Shown here: positions 16,422 to 25,353 of the stretch, piece by piece
How positions within the stretch are numbered: the stretch's first letter is position 1
How the letters are laid out: each line of letters starts with the position of its first letter
Source of the DNA: Burkholderia sp. Ax-1724
GTDB taxonomy: Bacteria > Pseudomonadota > Gammaproteobacteria > Burkholderiales > Burkholderiaceae
Reading direction: 5' to 3'
Assembly (NCBI RefSeq): GCF_011752995.1
Contig: NZ_VWWL01000014.1
Location: 62,001-126,000 of the forward strand
Length of the DNA: 64,000 nucleotides
Notes under the pieces: generated by a model
Databases searched by the model: none
The model's input: only the letters and a program-made list of their open reading frames with translations
Told to the model about the DNA's origin: nothing
Made by a program: the position numbers and the translations under genes

Positions 16422-18311
16422 TTACTTCCGCCGCTGCGCCTGCGCGGCGAGCCGCACCGCCGCATTGGCCGCGCCATAGCCGTCATAACCGCCGCGCCGC
16501 TCGACGATTTCGAGGAAAAAGCGCTGGTCGAGCTGTTCCGTGTATGCATGGAAAAACTCGCCGCCGCGCTCGTCGCGGTCGTAGAGGATATTGTTCGCGC
16601 GCATCGCTTCGAGCAGCGTGTCGGACAGCGCATAGCGGGCTTCGAGATCGTCGTAGTAGTTGCGCGGGATGCGCAGCACCGGCACGCCGTTGGCGACGAA
16701 CTCGGGAATCGCGCTGAAGATGTCGCCGGTGCTGAACGCGACGTGGTTCAGGCCGGAGCCGTGGTACGTGTGCAGCGCCTCGGCCACCGCCGTATGACGG
16801 TCCACCGACGCATTGAGTGCGATCCGCACCGAGCCGTCGCGGCTGCGCAGCGCGCGGCTGCGCACGAGTCCGTACGGATCGGGCACGAGCACGCCGGGCT
16901 CGGCCTGAAAGCCGAACGCGGTGCGCAGGAACAACACCCACGTATCGAGCGAGTTGGCCGGCACCGACAGGCACACGTGATCGATGCGCGTGAGCGGACC
17001 CACCTCGGTCGGGCCGTTGATGTCGGTCAGGATGAAGTCGGCTTCGAACAGCGTGGGTTGATCCGGCGTTTCGTCGACGAAATAGTTGAGGCTGCTGTCC
17101 GGCCCCTGCACCGCGGGCAACACGCGCTCGTTCGGGCCGATCTGGCCGGAGAACGGCGCGTAGCCGAAGCCGGCCGCGCGCTCGAACGCCTGTTTCGCGT
17201 TGTCGACGCGAAACGCCGACGCGCACAGCGACAGACCGTGCTGCTGGAAGAACGCGTTGGCGAACGAGTCGGGCTCGGCGTTCAGCACGATCGACGCCGC
17301 GCCGTGCTGGTACAGCGTCACGTCTTTCGAGCGATGCTGGCCGGCCTGACGGAAGCGCAGCTTGCCGAGCCAGTCGGCGAGCTGCGTGCGCGTGGTGTGG
17401 TCGACCGCGAATTCGAGGAACTGATAGCCGACGTGCGCGGGGGCGGCCGGCGACTGGTACAGATCGCCGGTCTTGCCCGACGCCTGCTGTTCTTCCAGCA
17501 GCGCGCGGGTCTGCTCTTCGAGGAACAGCAGCGAGCGGTGGCCGTCGGCGGCCGTGATCGTGGTGGGGGCGGCGCGGAAACCGTCGTTGAAAATCTCGAG
17601 CGACAGCGGGCCCTGGTAGCCGGACTTGACGACCTGCGCGGTGAAGTTCGCGACATCGAGGTCGCCCTGGCCGGGGAAGCAGCGGTAGTGGCGGCTCCAT
17701 TCGATCACGTCCATCGCGAGCTTCGGCGCGTCGGCGATCTGCACGAACGCGATGCGCTCGCCCGGAATGTCGGCAATCGCGTCGACCGTGTCGTTCAGCG
17801 ACAGCGTATGGAAACTGTCGAGCACGAGCCCGAGGTTCGGATGATCGACCGCGTCGACGAGCTTCCACGCGTGACGGTACGTGCTCACGTGCTTGCCCCA
17901 CGCGAGCGCCTCGTAGCCGGCGATCACACCGGCCTCCTCGGCCGCGCGGGCGAGCGCGCCGAGCTGGTCGATCATCAGCGCGTCGTCGCAGATCGTTTCC
18001 GGCGACACGTTGCTGCATACGAGAATGCGGTCCGTGCCGAGTTCGTGCATGACCTCGAACTTGCGTTTCGCGCGTTCGAGATTGCGCGCGAGCCTCTCGG
18101 GGCTGACGCCGTCGAAGTCGCGAAACGGCTGGAACAGCATGATCTTCAGGCCGAGGTCCGCGGCGATGCGGCGCACGTCGGCGGGCGAGCCGTCGAAATA
18201 CAGCAGGTCATTCTCGAAGATTTCCACGCCTTCGAAACCGGCCGCGCGGATCGCGCTCAGCTTCTCGACGAGGGTGCCGCTAATCGACACGGTGGCAATC
18301 GAACGTTGCAT
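16422..18311 (-). CDS. quiC: 3-dehydroshikimate dehydratase, bifunctional QuiC type
   Basis: QuiC converts 3-dehydroshikimate to protocatechuate in quinate and shikimate catabolism. The 629-residue protein has an N-terminal TIM-barrel dehydratase (about 1-280) with metal ligands at E134, D165, Q191 and E239 in GYEALAWG, VLDSFH, FVQIAD and LSLEIFND. The C-terminal half (about 295-610) has the vicinal-oxygen-chelate fold of 4-hydroxyphenylpyruvate dioxygenase (HVCLSVPANSLDTWVLFLRTAFG, GLNHVAFSTGDIF). The ligand positions match those I recall for Pseudomonas QuiC. ATG 18311 follows GGAG. The gene diverges from the shikimate dehydrogenase gene. Confidence 0.93.
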   Translation of the reverse strand: MQRSIATVSISGTLVEKLSAIRAAGFEGVEIFENDLLYFDGSPADVRRIAADLGLKIMLFQPFRDFDGVSPERLARNLERAKRKFEVMHELGTDRILVCSNVSPETICDDALMIDQLGALARAAEEAGVIAGYEALAWGKHVSTYRHAWKLVDAVDHPNLGLVLDSFHTLSLNDTVDAIADIPGERIAFVQIADAPKLAMDVIEWSRHYRCFPGQGDLDVANFTAQVVKSGYQGPLSLEIFNDGFRAAPTTITAADGHRSLLFLEEQTRALLEEQQASGKTGDLYQSPAAPAHVGYQFLEFAVDHTTRTQLADWLGKLRFRQAGQHRSKDVTLYQHGAASIVLNAEPDSFANAFFQQHGLSLCASAFRVDNAKQAFERAAGFGYAPFSGQIGPNERVLPAVQGPDSSLNYFVDETPDQPTLFEADFILTDINGPTEVGPLTRIDHVCLSVPANSLDTWVLFLRTAFGFQAEPGVLVPDPYGLVRSRALRSRDGSVRIALNASVDRHTAVAEALHTYHGSGLNHVAFSTGDIFSAIPEFVANGVPVLRIPRNYYDDLEARYALSDTLLEAMRANNILYDRDERGGEFFHAYTEQLDQRFFLEIVERRGGYDGYGAANAAVRLAAQAQRRK

Positions 18312-18698
18312 GAACGGCTCCGGCAAAAACGGACAAACGATGGGGAAGGATGAGCGGCGAAACAGTACGGGACGCGTCTTCCGACCGCTATGTTGCGGCG
18401 CGCAAAACGAGTCGGTTCATTATGCACGCCGGCAGGACACAGGCAAGAATACGCCACACTAACCGCGAGTTTCGACAGTCTATCCGAACTAACTAGATGG
18501 TACAAATTCGTAGAAACCCCGAATGACGGCGACGGCCGATGCGCGCACACTTCGCTACGCGTCGAAAAGGCGCCTCGGGCGCCGCCATCATTCGTCGGTG
18601 CCGGCGATGGCGGACGCGCTCATCGCCGGTTGCGGCACTCAGGGCTATGTGCTCGCTCCCGAGCGGATGGCGACGATTCTTAAGGATAGGGCGACAAC
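18312..18698. promoter_or_regulatory. Divergent promoter region of quiC and the shikimate dehydrogenase gene
   Basis: This 387-bp space must hold promoters in both directions for the catabolic module. The most AT-rich part is around 18440-18510. A dyad CCGCCATC (18582-18589) / GATGGCGG (18606-18613) could form an 8-bp hairpin in the leader of the dehydrogenase mRNA. No clear operator for the TetR regulator of the cluster could be picked out by eye. Confidence 0.45.
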
Positions 18699-19628
18699 AT
18701 GAACACTCAAGAGAACACTCGTACGGCCGCGCAGATCGCTGCGATGGCGAACTCGCAGGCGAGCTTGCGCGCAACCGGCCACTCGTACCTGGTCGGCCTG
18801 ATCGGCGCGGGCATCAGCGGTTCGCTCACGCCCGCGATGCACGAGGAAGAGGGCAGCAAGCTCGGCCTGCACTATGTGTATCGCCGTATCGATCTCGAAG
18901 CGCTGAAGCTCGACGCCGCCGCGCTGCCTGAATTGCTGACGGCCGCCGAACGCATGGGTTACAACGGCCTGAACATTACGTATCCGTGCAAGCAGGCTGT
19001 CATCCCGCTGCTCGACGAACTCTCCGACGACGCGCGCGCGCTCGGCGCGGTCAACACCGTGCTGTTCAAGGACGGCAAGCGCATCGGCCACAACACCGAC
19101 TGGTCCGGTTTCGCGCGCGCGTTCCAGCGCGGCCTGCCGGACGTGTCGCTCGAACGCGTCGTGCAACTCGGCGCGGGCGGGGCGGGCGCGGCGGTCGCGC
19201 ATGCGGCGCTCAACATGGGCACGCAAGCGCTGACGCTGTTCGACGTCGACGCAAGCCGCGCGCAGTCGCTCGCCGACGAATTGCAGAAGCGCTTCCCCGC
19301 GGCGAAGGTCAGCGCGGGCGCCTCGCTCGCGGAGTCTCTGGCTGCCGCGCAAGGGCTGATTCACGCCACGCCGACCGGCATGGCCAAGATGCCGGGCCTG
19401 CCGCTGCCGGCCGAATTGCTGCACCGCGACCTGTGGGTCGCCGACATCGTCTATTTCCCGATTCGCACCGCGCTTCTGCAGGCGGCCGAAGCGCTCGGCT
19501 GCCGCACGCTGAGCGGCGGCGGCATGGCGGTCTACCAGGCCGTCGACGCGATGCGCATTTTCACAGGGCTCGAGCCCGACGCCGAGCGCGTCTACACGCA
19601 CTTCCAGTCGTTGCTCGGGCGTCCCTGA
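18699..19628 (+). CDS. Shikimate/quinate dehydrogenase (AroE superfamily, probably NAD-dependent)
   Basis: This 309-residue enzyme should oxidise shikimate or quinate to the 3-dehydro compound, feeding QuiC. The catalytic lysine and aspartate are visible (K98 in NITYPCK, D134 in NTDW), as is the nucleotide-binding GAGGAG at 159-164. After the second beta strand the sequence reads LFDVDASRAQSL: an aspartate stands where biosynthetic AroE has the NRT motif that grips the NADP phosphate. NAD+ use, and so a catabolic role, is inferred. An AAGGA site precedes ATG 18699. The MFS gene follows 81 bp downstream. Confidence 0.88.
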   Translation: MNTQENTRTAAQIAAMANSQASLRATGHSYLVGLIGAGISGSLTPAMHEEEGSKLGLHYVYRRIDLEALKLDAAALPELLTAAERMGYNGLNITYPCKQAVIPLLDELSDDARALGAVNTVLFKDGKRIGHNTDWSGFARAFQRGLPDVSLERVVQLGAGGAGAAVAHAALNMGTQALTLFDVDASRAQSLADELQKRFPAAKVSAGASLAESLAAAQGLIHATPTGMAKMPGLPLPAELLHRDLWVADIVYFPIRTALLQAAEALGCRTLSGGGMAVYQAVDAMRIFTGLEPDAERVYTHFQSLLGRP

Positions 19629-19709
19629 GCGTCCCTGAGTCCGCCCGCCGAGGGCCGCCGACCGGCAGCGTATGGCCGGGCACACTCTGCTTGAGGAGAG
19701 CAGCACGAT

Positions 19710-21062
19710 ATGTCGCAACCGATTCAATCCAGTTCAACCAGTACGCCGCTTCAGAACGGCGTGACGGGCACCGGGCGCCGCTCGAAGGCCCGCTACAAGA
19801 TCCTCGCGCTGCTCGCCGTCGGCACGATGATCAATTATCTCGACCGCACGGTGCTCGGCATCGCGGCGCCGCAGCTGACGAAGGAACTCGGCATCAACGC
19901 CGCGCTGATGGGGCTGCTGTTTTCCGTGTTCTCGTGGAGCTACGTGGCCGCGCAGATTCCGGGCGGTCTGTTTCTCGACCGCTTCGGCAGCAAGATCACT
20001 TACTTTCTGTCGATGACGTTCTGGTCGCTCTGCACGCTCGCGCAGGGCCTCGTGCATGGCATCGGCGCGCTGTTCGCGTTCCGTCTCGGCCTTGGCGTGT
20101 CGGAATCGCCGTGCTTTCCGACCAATAGCCGAGTGGTCGCCACATGGTTCCCGCAGAGCGAACGCGCGATGGCGACCGGCACCTACACGGTCGGCGAATA
20201 TATCGGCCTCGCGTTTTTCAGCCCGTTCCTGTTCATGCTGATGGGCGCGTTCGGCTGGCGCTCGCTCTTCCTCGTGGTCGGCGGCGTCGGTATCGTGTTC
20301 GGCGTGGTGTGGTGGCTGCTGTACCGCGAGCCGCACGATCATCCGTCGGTGAATCAGGCCGAGCTGGACTATATCGAGGCGGGCGGCGGCCTGACGAAAC
20401 TCGATGGCGATGCCGGGGCGGCCGCGCCGAAGCGTAGTTTCGAATGGCGCACGATCGGGCAGTTGCTCAAGCATCGGCAATTGACCGGCATCTGTCTCGG
20501 CCAGTTCGCCGGCAATTCGACGCTCGTGTTCTTCCTTACCTGGTTCCCGACCTACCTCGCTACCGAGCGTCATATGGCGTGGCTGAAGATCGGCTTCTTC
20601 GCGATCATGCCGTTTATCGCGGCGTCGATCGGCGTGATGTTCGGCGGCGTGTTCTCCGACTGGCTGCTGCGCCGCGGCAAGTCGCCGAACGTCGCGCGCA
20701 AGCTGCCGATCATCGCCGGCCTGCTGCTCGCCTCGACGATCATTCTCGCGAACTATGTCGAGAGCAACGTCGTGGTGATCGCAATTCTGTCGGTGGCGTT
20801 TTTCGCGCAGGGAATGGCGGCGCTCGGCTGGACGCTCGTCTCGGACATCGCGCCCGAAGGGCTGCTTGGCGTGACCGGCGGCATCTTCAACTTTGCCGCT
20901 AACCTTGCGGGTATCGTGACGCCGCTCGTGGTCGGGCTCATCGTTGCCGCGACCGGTTCGTTCGTCGGCGCGCTCGTGTTTATCGGCGTGATCGCGCTGG
21001 TGGGGGCGCTGTCGTATATCTTCGTGGTCGGGGATATCAAGCGGATCGTGCTGGCGGATTAA
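19710..21062 (+). CDS. MFS transporter, anion:cation symporter (ACS) type, probable shikimate/quinate uptake
   Basis: The 450-residue permease has about 12 spans and the ACS-family motifs INYLDRTVLGIAAPQLTKELGI, SYVAAQIPGGLFLDRFGSK and FRLGLGVSESPCFPTNSRVVATWFP. ACS members import organic acids such as glucarate, tartrate or 4-hydroxyphenylacetate with protons. Because it follows a shikimate dehydrogenase gene and is opposite quiC, its substrate is probably quinate, shikimate or dehydroshikimate; this is inference from context. The start ATG 19710 follows GAGGAGAG. A double terminator region follows. Confidence 0.87.
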   Translation: MSQPIQSSSTSTPLQNGVTGTGRRSKARYKILALLAVGTMINYLDRTVLGIAAPQLTKELGINAALMGLLFSVFSWSYVAAQIPGGLFLDRFGSKITYFLSMTFWSLCTLAQGLVHGIGALFAFRLGLGVSESPCFPTNSRVVATWFPQSERAMATGTYTVGEYIGLAFFSPFLFMLMGAFGWRSLFLVVGGVGIVFGVVWWLLYREPHDHPSVNQAELDYIEAGGGLTKLDGDAGAAAPKRSFEWRTIGQLLKHRQLTGICLGQFAGNSTLVFFLTWFPTYLATERHMAWLKIGFFAIMPFIAASIGVMFGGVFSDWLLRRGKSPNVARKLPIIAGLLLASTIILANYVESNVVVIAILSVAFFAQGMAALGWTLVSDIAPEGLLGVTGGIFNFAANLAGIVTPLVVGLIVAATGSFVGALVFIGVIALVGALSYIFVVGDIKRIVLAD

Positions 21063-21075
21063 GCACCCACCAGGG

Positions 21076-21113
21076 TCGAGCCGCCGTGAGAGATAACGGC
21101 GGCTTCGACTTTG
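21076..21113 (+). terminator. Terminator of the dehydrogenase-transporter operon
   Basis: The arms GTCGAGCCGCCGT (21076-21088) and ACGGCGGCTTCGAC (21097-21110) pair with one bulged base and are followed by TTT. They lie 14 bases after the transporter stop codon. Confidence 0.75.
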
Positions 21114-21130
21114 CTGCCTTGCTTTCTTCG

Positions 21131-21171
21131 AATCCCCGGTTGTCGCCGCATTGCGGCGGTAACCGGGGATT
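21131..21171. terminator. Nested hairpin between convergent genes
   Basis: Outer arms AATCCCCGGTT (21131-21141) and AACCGGGGATT (21161-21171) pair perfectly, and inner arms CGCCGCA / TGCGGCG pair within the loop, giving a long hairpin. It lies 12 bases beyond the TetR gene stop on the minus strand and probably ends that transcript, although the T run is weak. Confidence 0.6.
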
Positions 21172-21183
21172 TGGCGTTTCTGC

Positions 21184-21879
21184 TCAATCTTCCTTGCGCA
21201 CGAACCTCAGGATCGCATCGACGATCATTGCCCGATGCCTTGCCCGCAATCGCGGATGCGACGGGTCCCGGCCAAAGGCGGTTCCGAACGTATGCCGGTT
21301 TCCCACGCGATGAAAGCATAACGAGCTGATCATCAGATGCAGATCGATCGGATCGATGTCGCTGCGGAACTGCCCGGCCGCGATGCCGCGCGCCAGCAGG
21401 TCTTCGATCGTGTGAATCACGGTAACGTTGCGGCCTTTGAACGTCTTGACCTGCTCGACGTACTTCGCGCCGTGAATGTTCTCGATCGTGACGAGGCGCA
21501 CGAAGTCGCGCTGGCGGTCGTGGTAGTCGAACGTGAATTCGACCAGCGCGCGCATGCCCTCGACCGGATCGAGTTCGCTGATGTGCAGGTCCTGTTCGAG
21601 CGCACGAATGTCTCCATACACCTTCTCCAGCACCGCTTGGTACAACCCTTCCTTGCTGCCGAAGTAGTAGTACAGCATGCGCTTGGTGGTGTTCGTGCGT
21701 TCCGCGATCGCATCGACGCGCGCGCCCGTCAGTCCCATCGCGGAGAACTCCTGGGTCGCGACGTCGAGGATGTTGCGCTTCGTCTGCTCGGGGTCGTACT
21801 TGCGCCGGGCGTCGGCGCGCGGCGAGCTGGACGTGATGCCGTTGGTATCAGGCTCGATGGCCTTGTTTCCCTTTTTCAT
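21184..21879 (-). CDS. TetR-family regulator of the quinate/shikimate module
   Basis: This 231-residue regulator has a TetR DNA-binding domain at about 32-80 (ILDVATQEFSAMGLTGARVDAIAERTNTTKRMLYYYFGSKEGLY) and a helical ligand domain. The C-terminal half (FTFDYHDRQRDFVRLVTIENIHGAKYV) matches TetR regulators found in aromatic and sugar-acid catabolic clusters. It is convergent to the transporter gene, and control of the neighbouring quiC/dehydrogenase operons by an aromatic intermediate is inferred from position only. The N-terminal 25 residues are a polar extension. ATG 21879 lacks a strong ribosome site. Confidence 0.82.
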   Translation of the reverse strand: MKKGNKAIEPDTNGITSSSPRADARRKYDPEQTKRNILDVATQEFSAMGLTGARVDAIAERTNTTKRMLYYYFGSKEGLYQAVLEKVYGDIRALEQDLHISELDPVEGMRALVEFTFDYHDRQRDFVRLVTIENIHGAKYVEQVKTFKGRNVTVIHTIEDLLARGIAAGQFRSDIDPIDLHLMISSLCFHRVGNRHTFGTAFGRDPSHPRLRARHRAMIVDAILRFVRKED

Positions 21880-22262
21880 TGTGGATTCGAGCGGCAGTGA
21901 CGAGGCATTTTAGCATGGCGAAACCCGCCTCTGGCGCGGGTTTCGGCGTGCCGCCGCGCGGCGCGTTGCCGATCATGGATGGAATCCGGATTGCATCGGA
22001 TACCGTACGATAGAACGCGCGAATGCAGACGAAAGTACCGGCGAAAAATGAAAAAACCACCTGAAAAGGCGGTTTTTTCCGATCTGAAAGACTTTCAATA
22101 TCTCACGGCGATTCCCGTTTTGTCATCTGCCGCCGGCGGGTGTTGTAGCCGCGACACTGTTGGCTCAATCCGGGCCAGGAGCGATTTCCGGTTCCGCGCT
22201 ACACTGATTCGAATGACGCGAGCCAGGTTCGGCAGCCTGGTCATCGCTCGGGGAGAACTGCC
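21880..22262. other. Divergent intergenic region with two hairpins
   Basis: This region separates the TetR gene and the penicillin-binding protein gene, which point away from each other. A 9-bp hairpin, GAAACCCGC (21920-21928) / GCGGGTTTC (21936-21944), lies in the TetR leader. A terminator-like hairpin is listed separately at 22051-22078. No protein gene is seen. Confidence 0.5.
22051..22078. terminator. Orphan terminator-like hairpin
   Basis: Arms AAAAAACCACCT (22051-22062) and AGGCGGTTTTTT (22067-22078) pair with a single A-C mismatch around a GAAA tetraloop and have an A run on one side and a T run on the other, the shape of an efficient bidirectional terminator. No gene ends nearby on either strand, so it may end a small RNA or guard the upstream promoter. 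Confidence 0.65.
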
Positions 22263-25200
22263 ATGAATCGGCCACCGCTTCGGTTTCCGCTTCGCGCGAC
22301 CGGCACCGTGCCGGTCCGGACCTGGCTCAAATGGGGGCTGGCCGTGGCGTTCCTCGTCGCGGTCGCGCTGCTTGCCCGGCTTGTGCAGATCGAAATAGAA
22401 ACCTCGCGCCTGCAGGCACGCTACCTTTCCGAACTGACCCGCGACGTCGGCTTTTCCGTCGCCGCCGGCCCCAGCCCGTCGATCCGGTTTCCGCAGGCCG
22501 ATAAAGGCCCCTACGACACACGCCTCGGCTACGCGCTGCTGCCTTCCATCGAACAGCGGTTGCAGCAACGCGGCTTCGAAATCAGCTCGCAGGCGCGCGA
22601 TTCCGAGCGGATGGTGTCGCTTGCCGATCACGGCCTTTTCCTGCCCTACGAAGAAAAAGACACCGCCGGTCTGCAACTGTTCGACGGCACCGGCGCGCCG
22701 CTTTTCAGCGCGCGTTTTCCGGGCCGCACCTACGAGAACTTCGAGGCGATTCCGCCGCTCGTCGTGAATTCGCTGCTGTTTATCGAAGACCGCTATCTGC
22801 TCGATCCGAATCAGCCGAACCGCAATCCGGCGATCGACTGGGGGCGCTTCAGTCGCGCGCTCGCCGACCAGGGCGTGCGCGTTTTCAATCGTCATCAGCA
22901 GACGCCGGGCGGCAGCACGCTCGCCACGCAGATCGAGAAATTCCGTCACTCGGCCGGCGGCCGCACCGCGACGCCGCCCGAAAAGCTGCGGCAGATCGCG
23001 TCCGCGTCGGTGCGCGCCTATCTGAACGGTCCGCAGACGCTGCCCGCGCGTCAGCAGATCGTGGTGCATTATCTGAACTCGGTGCCGCTCTCGGCGCAGC
23101 CGGGCATCGGCGAAATCAATGGTATTGGCGACGGACTCGCCGCATGGTACGGGCGCGATTTCCGCGAGACCAATCGTGTGCTGAAAGCGCCGTCGACACA
23201 GGCGAATCTCGGCGAGCAGGGCGCCGCGTTTCGCGAGGTGCTCTCGCTGATGATCGCGCAACGCGCGCCGTCGTTTTTCCTGCAACGCGGCTACCCCGAT
23301 CTCGAACGGCTGACCGACAGCTATCTGCGTCTGCTCGCGAGCGGCGGCGTGATATCGGCCCCGTTGCGCGATGCCGCGCTCGCCGCGCACGTCGACCTGC
23401 ATCGCGCGACGAAGGTCGCCGCGAACGACGATTCGTTCGTTTCGCGCAAGGCCGTGACGTCGATGCGTTCGCATCTGCTCGCGGCACTCGGCGTGCGCAG
23501 CTTCTACGAACTCGACCGCCTCGACGTCGAGGCGCGCGGCACGCTCAACAACGCCGTGCAGCAGGCCGTCAGCGAACGGCTCGCGGCCGCCGCGACGCGC
23601 GACGGCGCGAAGGCCGCGGGCCTCGTCGGCTTCGAAATGCTGCGCGGCTCCGACGATCCTTCGCATATCGCCTACAGCTTCACGCTGTTCGAACGCAAGG
23701 GCGGCGCGAACCTCGTGCGCGTGCAGACCGACAGCGTGAACCAGCCGTTCGACATCAACTCGGGCGCGCGTCTGAATCTCGGTTCGACCGCGAAACTGCG
23801 CACCGTCGTCACGTATTTGCAGATCGTCACCGAACTGCACACACGCTATGCATCGCTAAGCAATGCGGAGTTGAAGGCCGTCAAGCCCGATCCTAACGAT
23901 CAATTGACGCGCTGGGCAATCGACTATCTGCTGCATACCAGCGACCATTCGCTGCAACCGATGCTCGATGCGGCCGTCGAGCGCAAATACTCGGCGAGCC
24001 CCGGCGAAACGTTCTACACGGGCGGCGGCGCGCAAACCTTCACGAACTTCGAATCCGACGACAATAGCCGCATCCTGACCGTGCATCGTGCGTTCCAGCA
24101 TTCGGTGAATCTCGTGTTCGTGCGGCTGATGCGCGACATCGTCCACTACGAGATGGTGCAGACAACCGGGCCGTCGGCGCAATGGCTCGACGATCCCGCG
24201 ACCCGCAAGATGTACCTCACGCGTTTCGCCGATCAGGAAAGCCGCGTGTACATGAAGCGCTTCTACACGAAGTATCACGACAAGGCACCCGATCAGGCGC
24301 TCACGTTGCTGCTGCTCGGCGTGCGCAAATCGCCGCCGAAAGTGGCGACCGTATTGCGCAGCGTCGCGCCGAACGAATCGAACGCGTGGTTCGACCGGAT
24401 GATGCGCGCGGCGCTGAAGAATACGCCGGCCGCTTCGATACTCGACGACGAAGACCTCGCGAATCTATACGACAAATACGGTATCGACCGCTTCAATCTG
24501 AACGACCGCGGCTATATCTCGGGCGTGCATCCGCTCGAACTGTGGACGCTCAACTACCTGCGCTCGCATCCCGACGCGACGCTCGCGCAAGTCGATAGCG
24601 CGAGTCGGGACGTGAGGCTGTCCACCTATTCCTGGCTCTTCAAGACGCGCTATCACGCGACGCAGGATCGCCGCATCAAGCGCATGGTCGAACTGCGCGC
24701 ATATGACGCGATCGGCAAGTCGTGGCAGGCGCTCGGTTATCCGTTCGCGTCGATCACGCCTTCGTATGCGGCCGCGATCGGCGCATCGGGCGACCGGCCC
24801 GCAGCGCTCGCGCAATTGATCGGCGTGATCGCGAACGACGGCAACAAGGTGCCGACCGAAACGCTTACGCAGATCGACTTCGCCAAAGACACGCCGTACG
24901 AGACGCATTTCAAACGTGCATCGGTCGCGCCGCAACAAGAGGTGTCGCCGGAAATTGCGGGCGTGGTGCGGATGCTGCTGCGCGACGTCGTGACGGGCGG
25001 CACCGCGAGGCGTCTTGCGCAAGGCATGACGTTCCCCGATGGCGAAACGCTCGACGTCTACGGCAAGACCGGCACGGGCGATCAGCGCCTGAATGTGTAT
25101 GCGAAGGGCGCGCGGCTCATCGAGTCGCGCAAGGTGAATCGCAGCGCGACCTTCGTGTTCGCGCTCGGCGACCGTTTCTACGGTTCGCTGACCGCGTGGG

Positions 25201-25337
25201 CGCACGAGCCGTATGCGGCGCGCTACGACTTTACGAGCGCCCTGGCCGTGCAATTGCTGAAGTCGATGGCGCCGGCGTTGCAGCCCCTGCTCGATAGTCC
25301 CGATGAGAAGACCGTCGCGGAGCAGGGGACGCAATGA
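22263..25337 (+). CDS. Large class A penicillin-binding protein (transglycosylase-transpeptidase)
   Basis: This 1024-residue enzyme should polymerise and cross-link peptidoglycan from the inner membrane. A single membrane anchor lies at about 20-45. The glycosyltransferase (GT51) core includes LFIEDRYLL, with catalytic E175, and GGSTLATQIEKFRHS. The transpeptidase motifs are S508-T-A-K511, S614-V-N616 and K935-T-G937. The gap of about 320 residues between SxN and KTG is roughly twice the usual, so a large insertion sits inside the transpeptidase domain. ATG 22263 follows GGGGAGAA. It stands alone, not in a cell-wall cluster. Confidence 0.88.
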   Translation: MNRPPLRFPLRATGTVPVRTWLKWGLAVAFLVAVALLARLVQIEIETSRLQARYLSELTRDVGFSVAAGPSPSIRFPQADKGPYDTRLGYALLPSIEQRLQQRGFEISSQARDSERMVSLADHGLFLPYEEKDTAGLQLFDGTGAPLFSARFPGRTYENFEAIPPLVVNSLLFIEDRYLLDPNQPNRNPAIDWGRFSRALADQGVRVFNRHQQTPGGSTLATQIEKFRHSAGGRTATPPEKLRQIASASVRAYLNGPQTLPARQQIVVHYLNSVPLSAQPGIGEINGIGDGLAAWYGRDFRETNRVLKAPSTQANLGEQGAAFREVLSLMIAQRAPSFFLQRGYPDLERLTDSYLRLLASGGVISAPLRDAALAAHVDLHRATKVAANDDSFVSRKAVTSMRSHLLAALGVRSFYELDRLDVEARGTLNNAVQQAVSERLAAAATRDGAKAAGLVGFEMLRGSDDPSHIAYSFTLFERKGGANLVRVQTDSVNQPFDINSGARLNLGSTAKLRTVVTYLQIVTELHTRYASLSNAELKAVKPDPNDQLTRWAIDYLLHTSDHSLQPMLDAAVERKYSASPGETFYTGGGAQTFTNFESDDNSRILTVHRAFQHSVNLVFVRLMRDIVHYEMVQTTGPSAQWLDDPATRKMYLTRFADQESRVYMKRFYTKYHDKAPDQALTLLLLGVRKSPPKVATVLRSVAPNESNAWFDRMMRAALKNTPAASILDDEDLANLYDKYGIDRFNLNDRGYISGVHPLELWTLNYLRSHPDATLAQVDSASRDVRLSTYSWLFKTRYHATQDRRIKRMVELRAYDAIGKSWQALGYPFASITPSYAAAIGASGDRPAALAQLIGVIANDGNKVPTETLTQIDFAKDTPYETHFKRASVAPQQEVSPEIAGVVRMLLRDVVTGGTARRLAQGMTFPDGETLDVYGKTGTGDQRLNVYAKGARLIESRKVNRSATFVFALGDRFYGSLTAWAHEPYAARYDFTSALAVQLLKSMAPALQPLLDSPDEKTVAEQGTQ

Positions 25338-25353
25338 CGTGCGCAGAGTCGGC

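Noticed and set aside
15693..18353. An 886-codon plus-strand frame opposite quiC
   Set aside because: It is rich in Arg, Glu, His and Val in the pattern of an antisense frame of a GC-rich gene, has no ribosome site, and QuiC on the other strand is fully recognisable with its catalytic residues.
22095..23840. A 581-codon minus-strand frame opposite the penicillin-binding protein gene
   Set aside because: Composition is typical of antisense frames in GC-rich DNA, and the opposite strand carries intact transglycosylase motifs.
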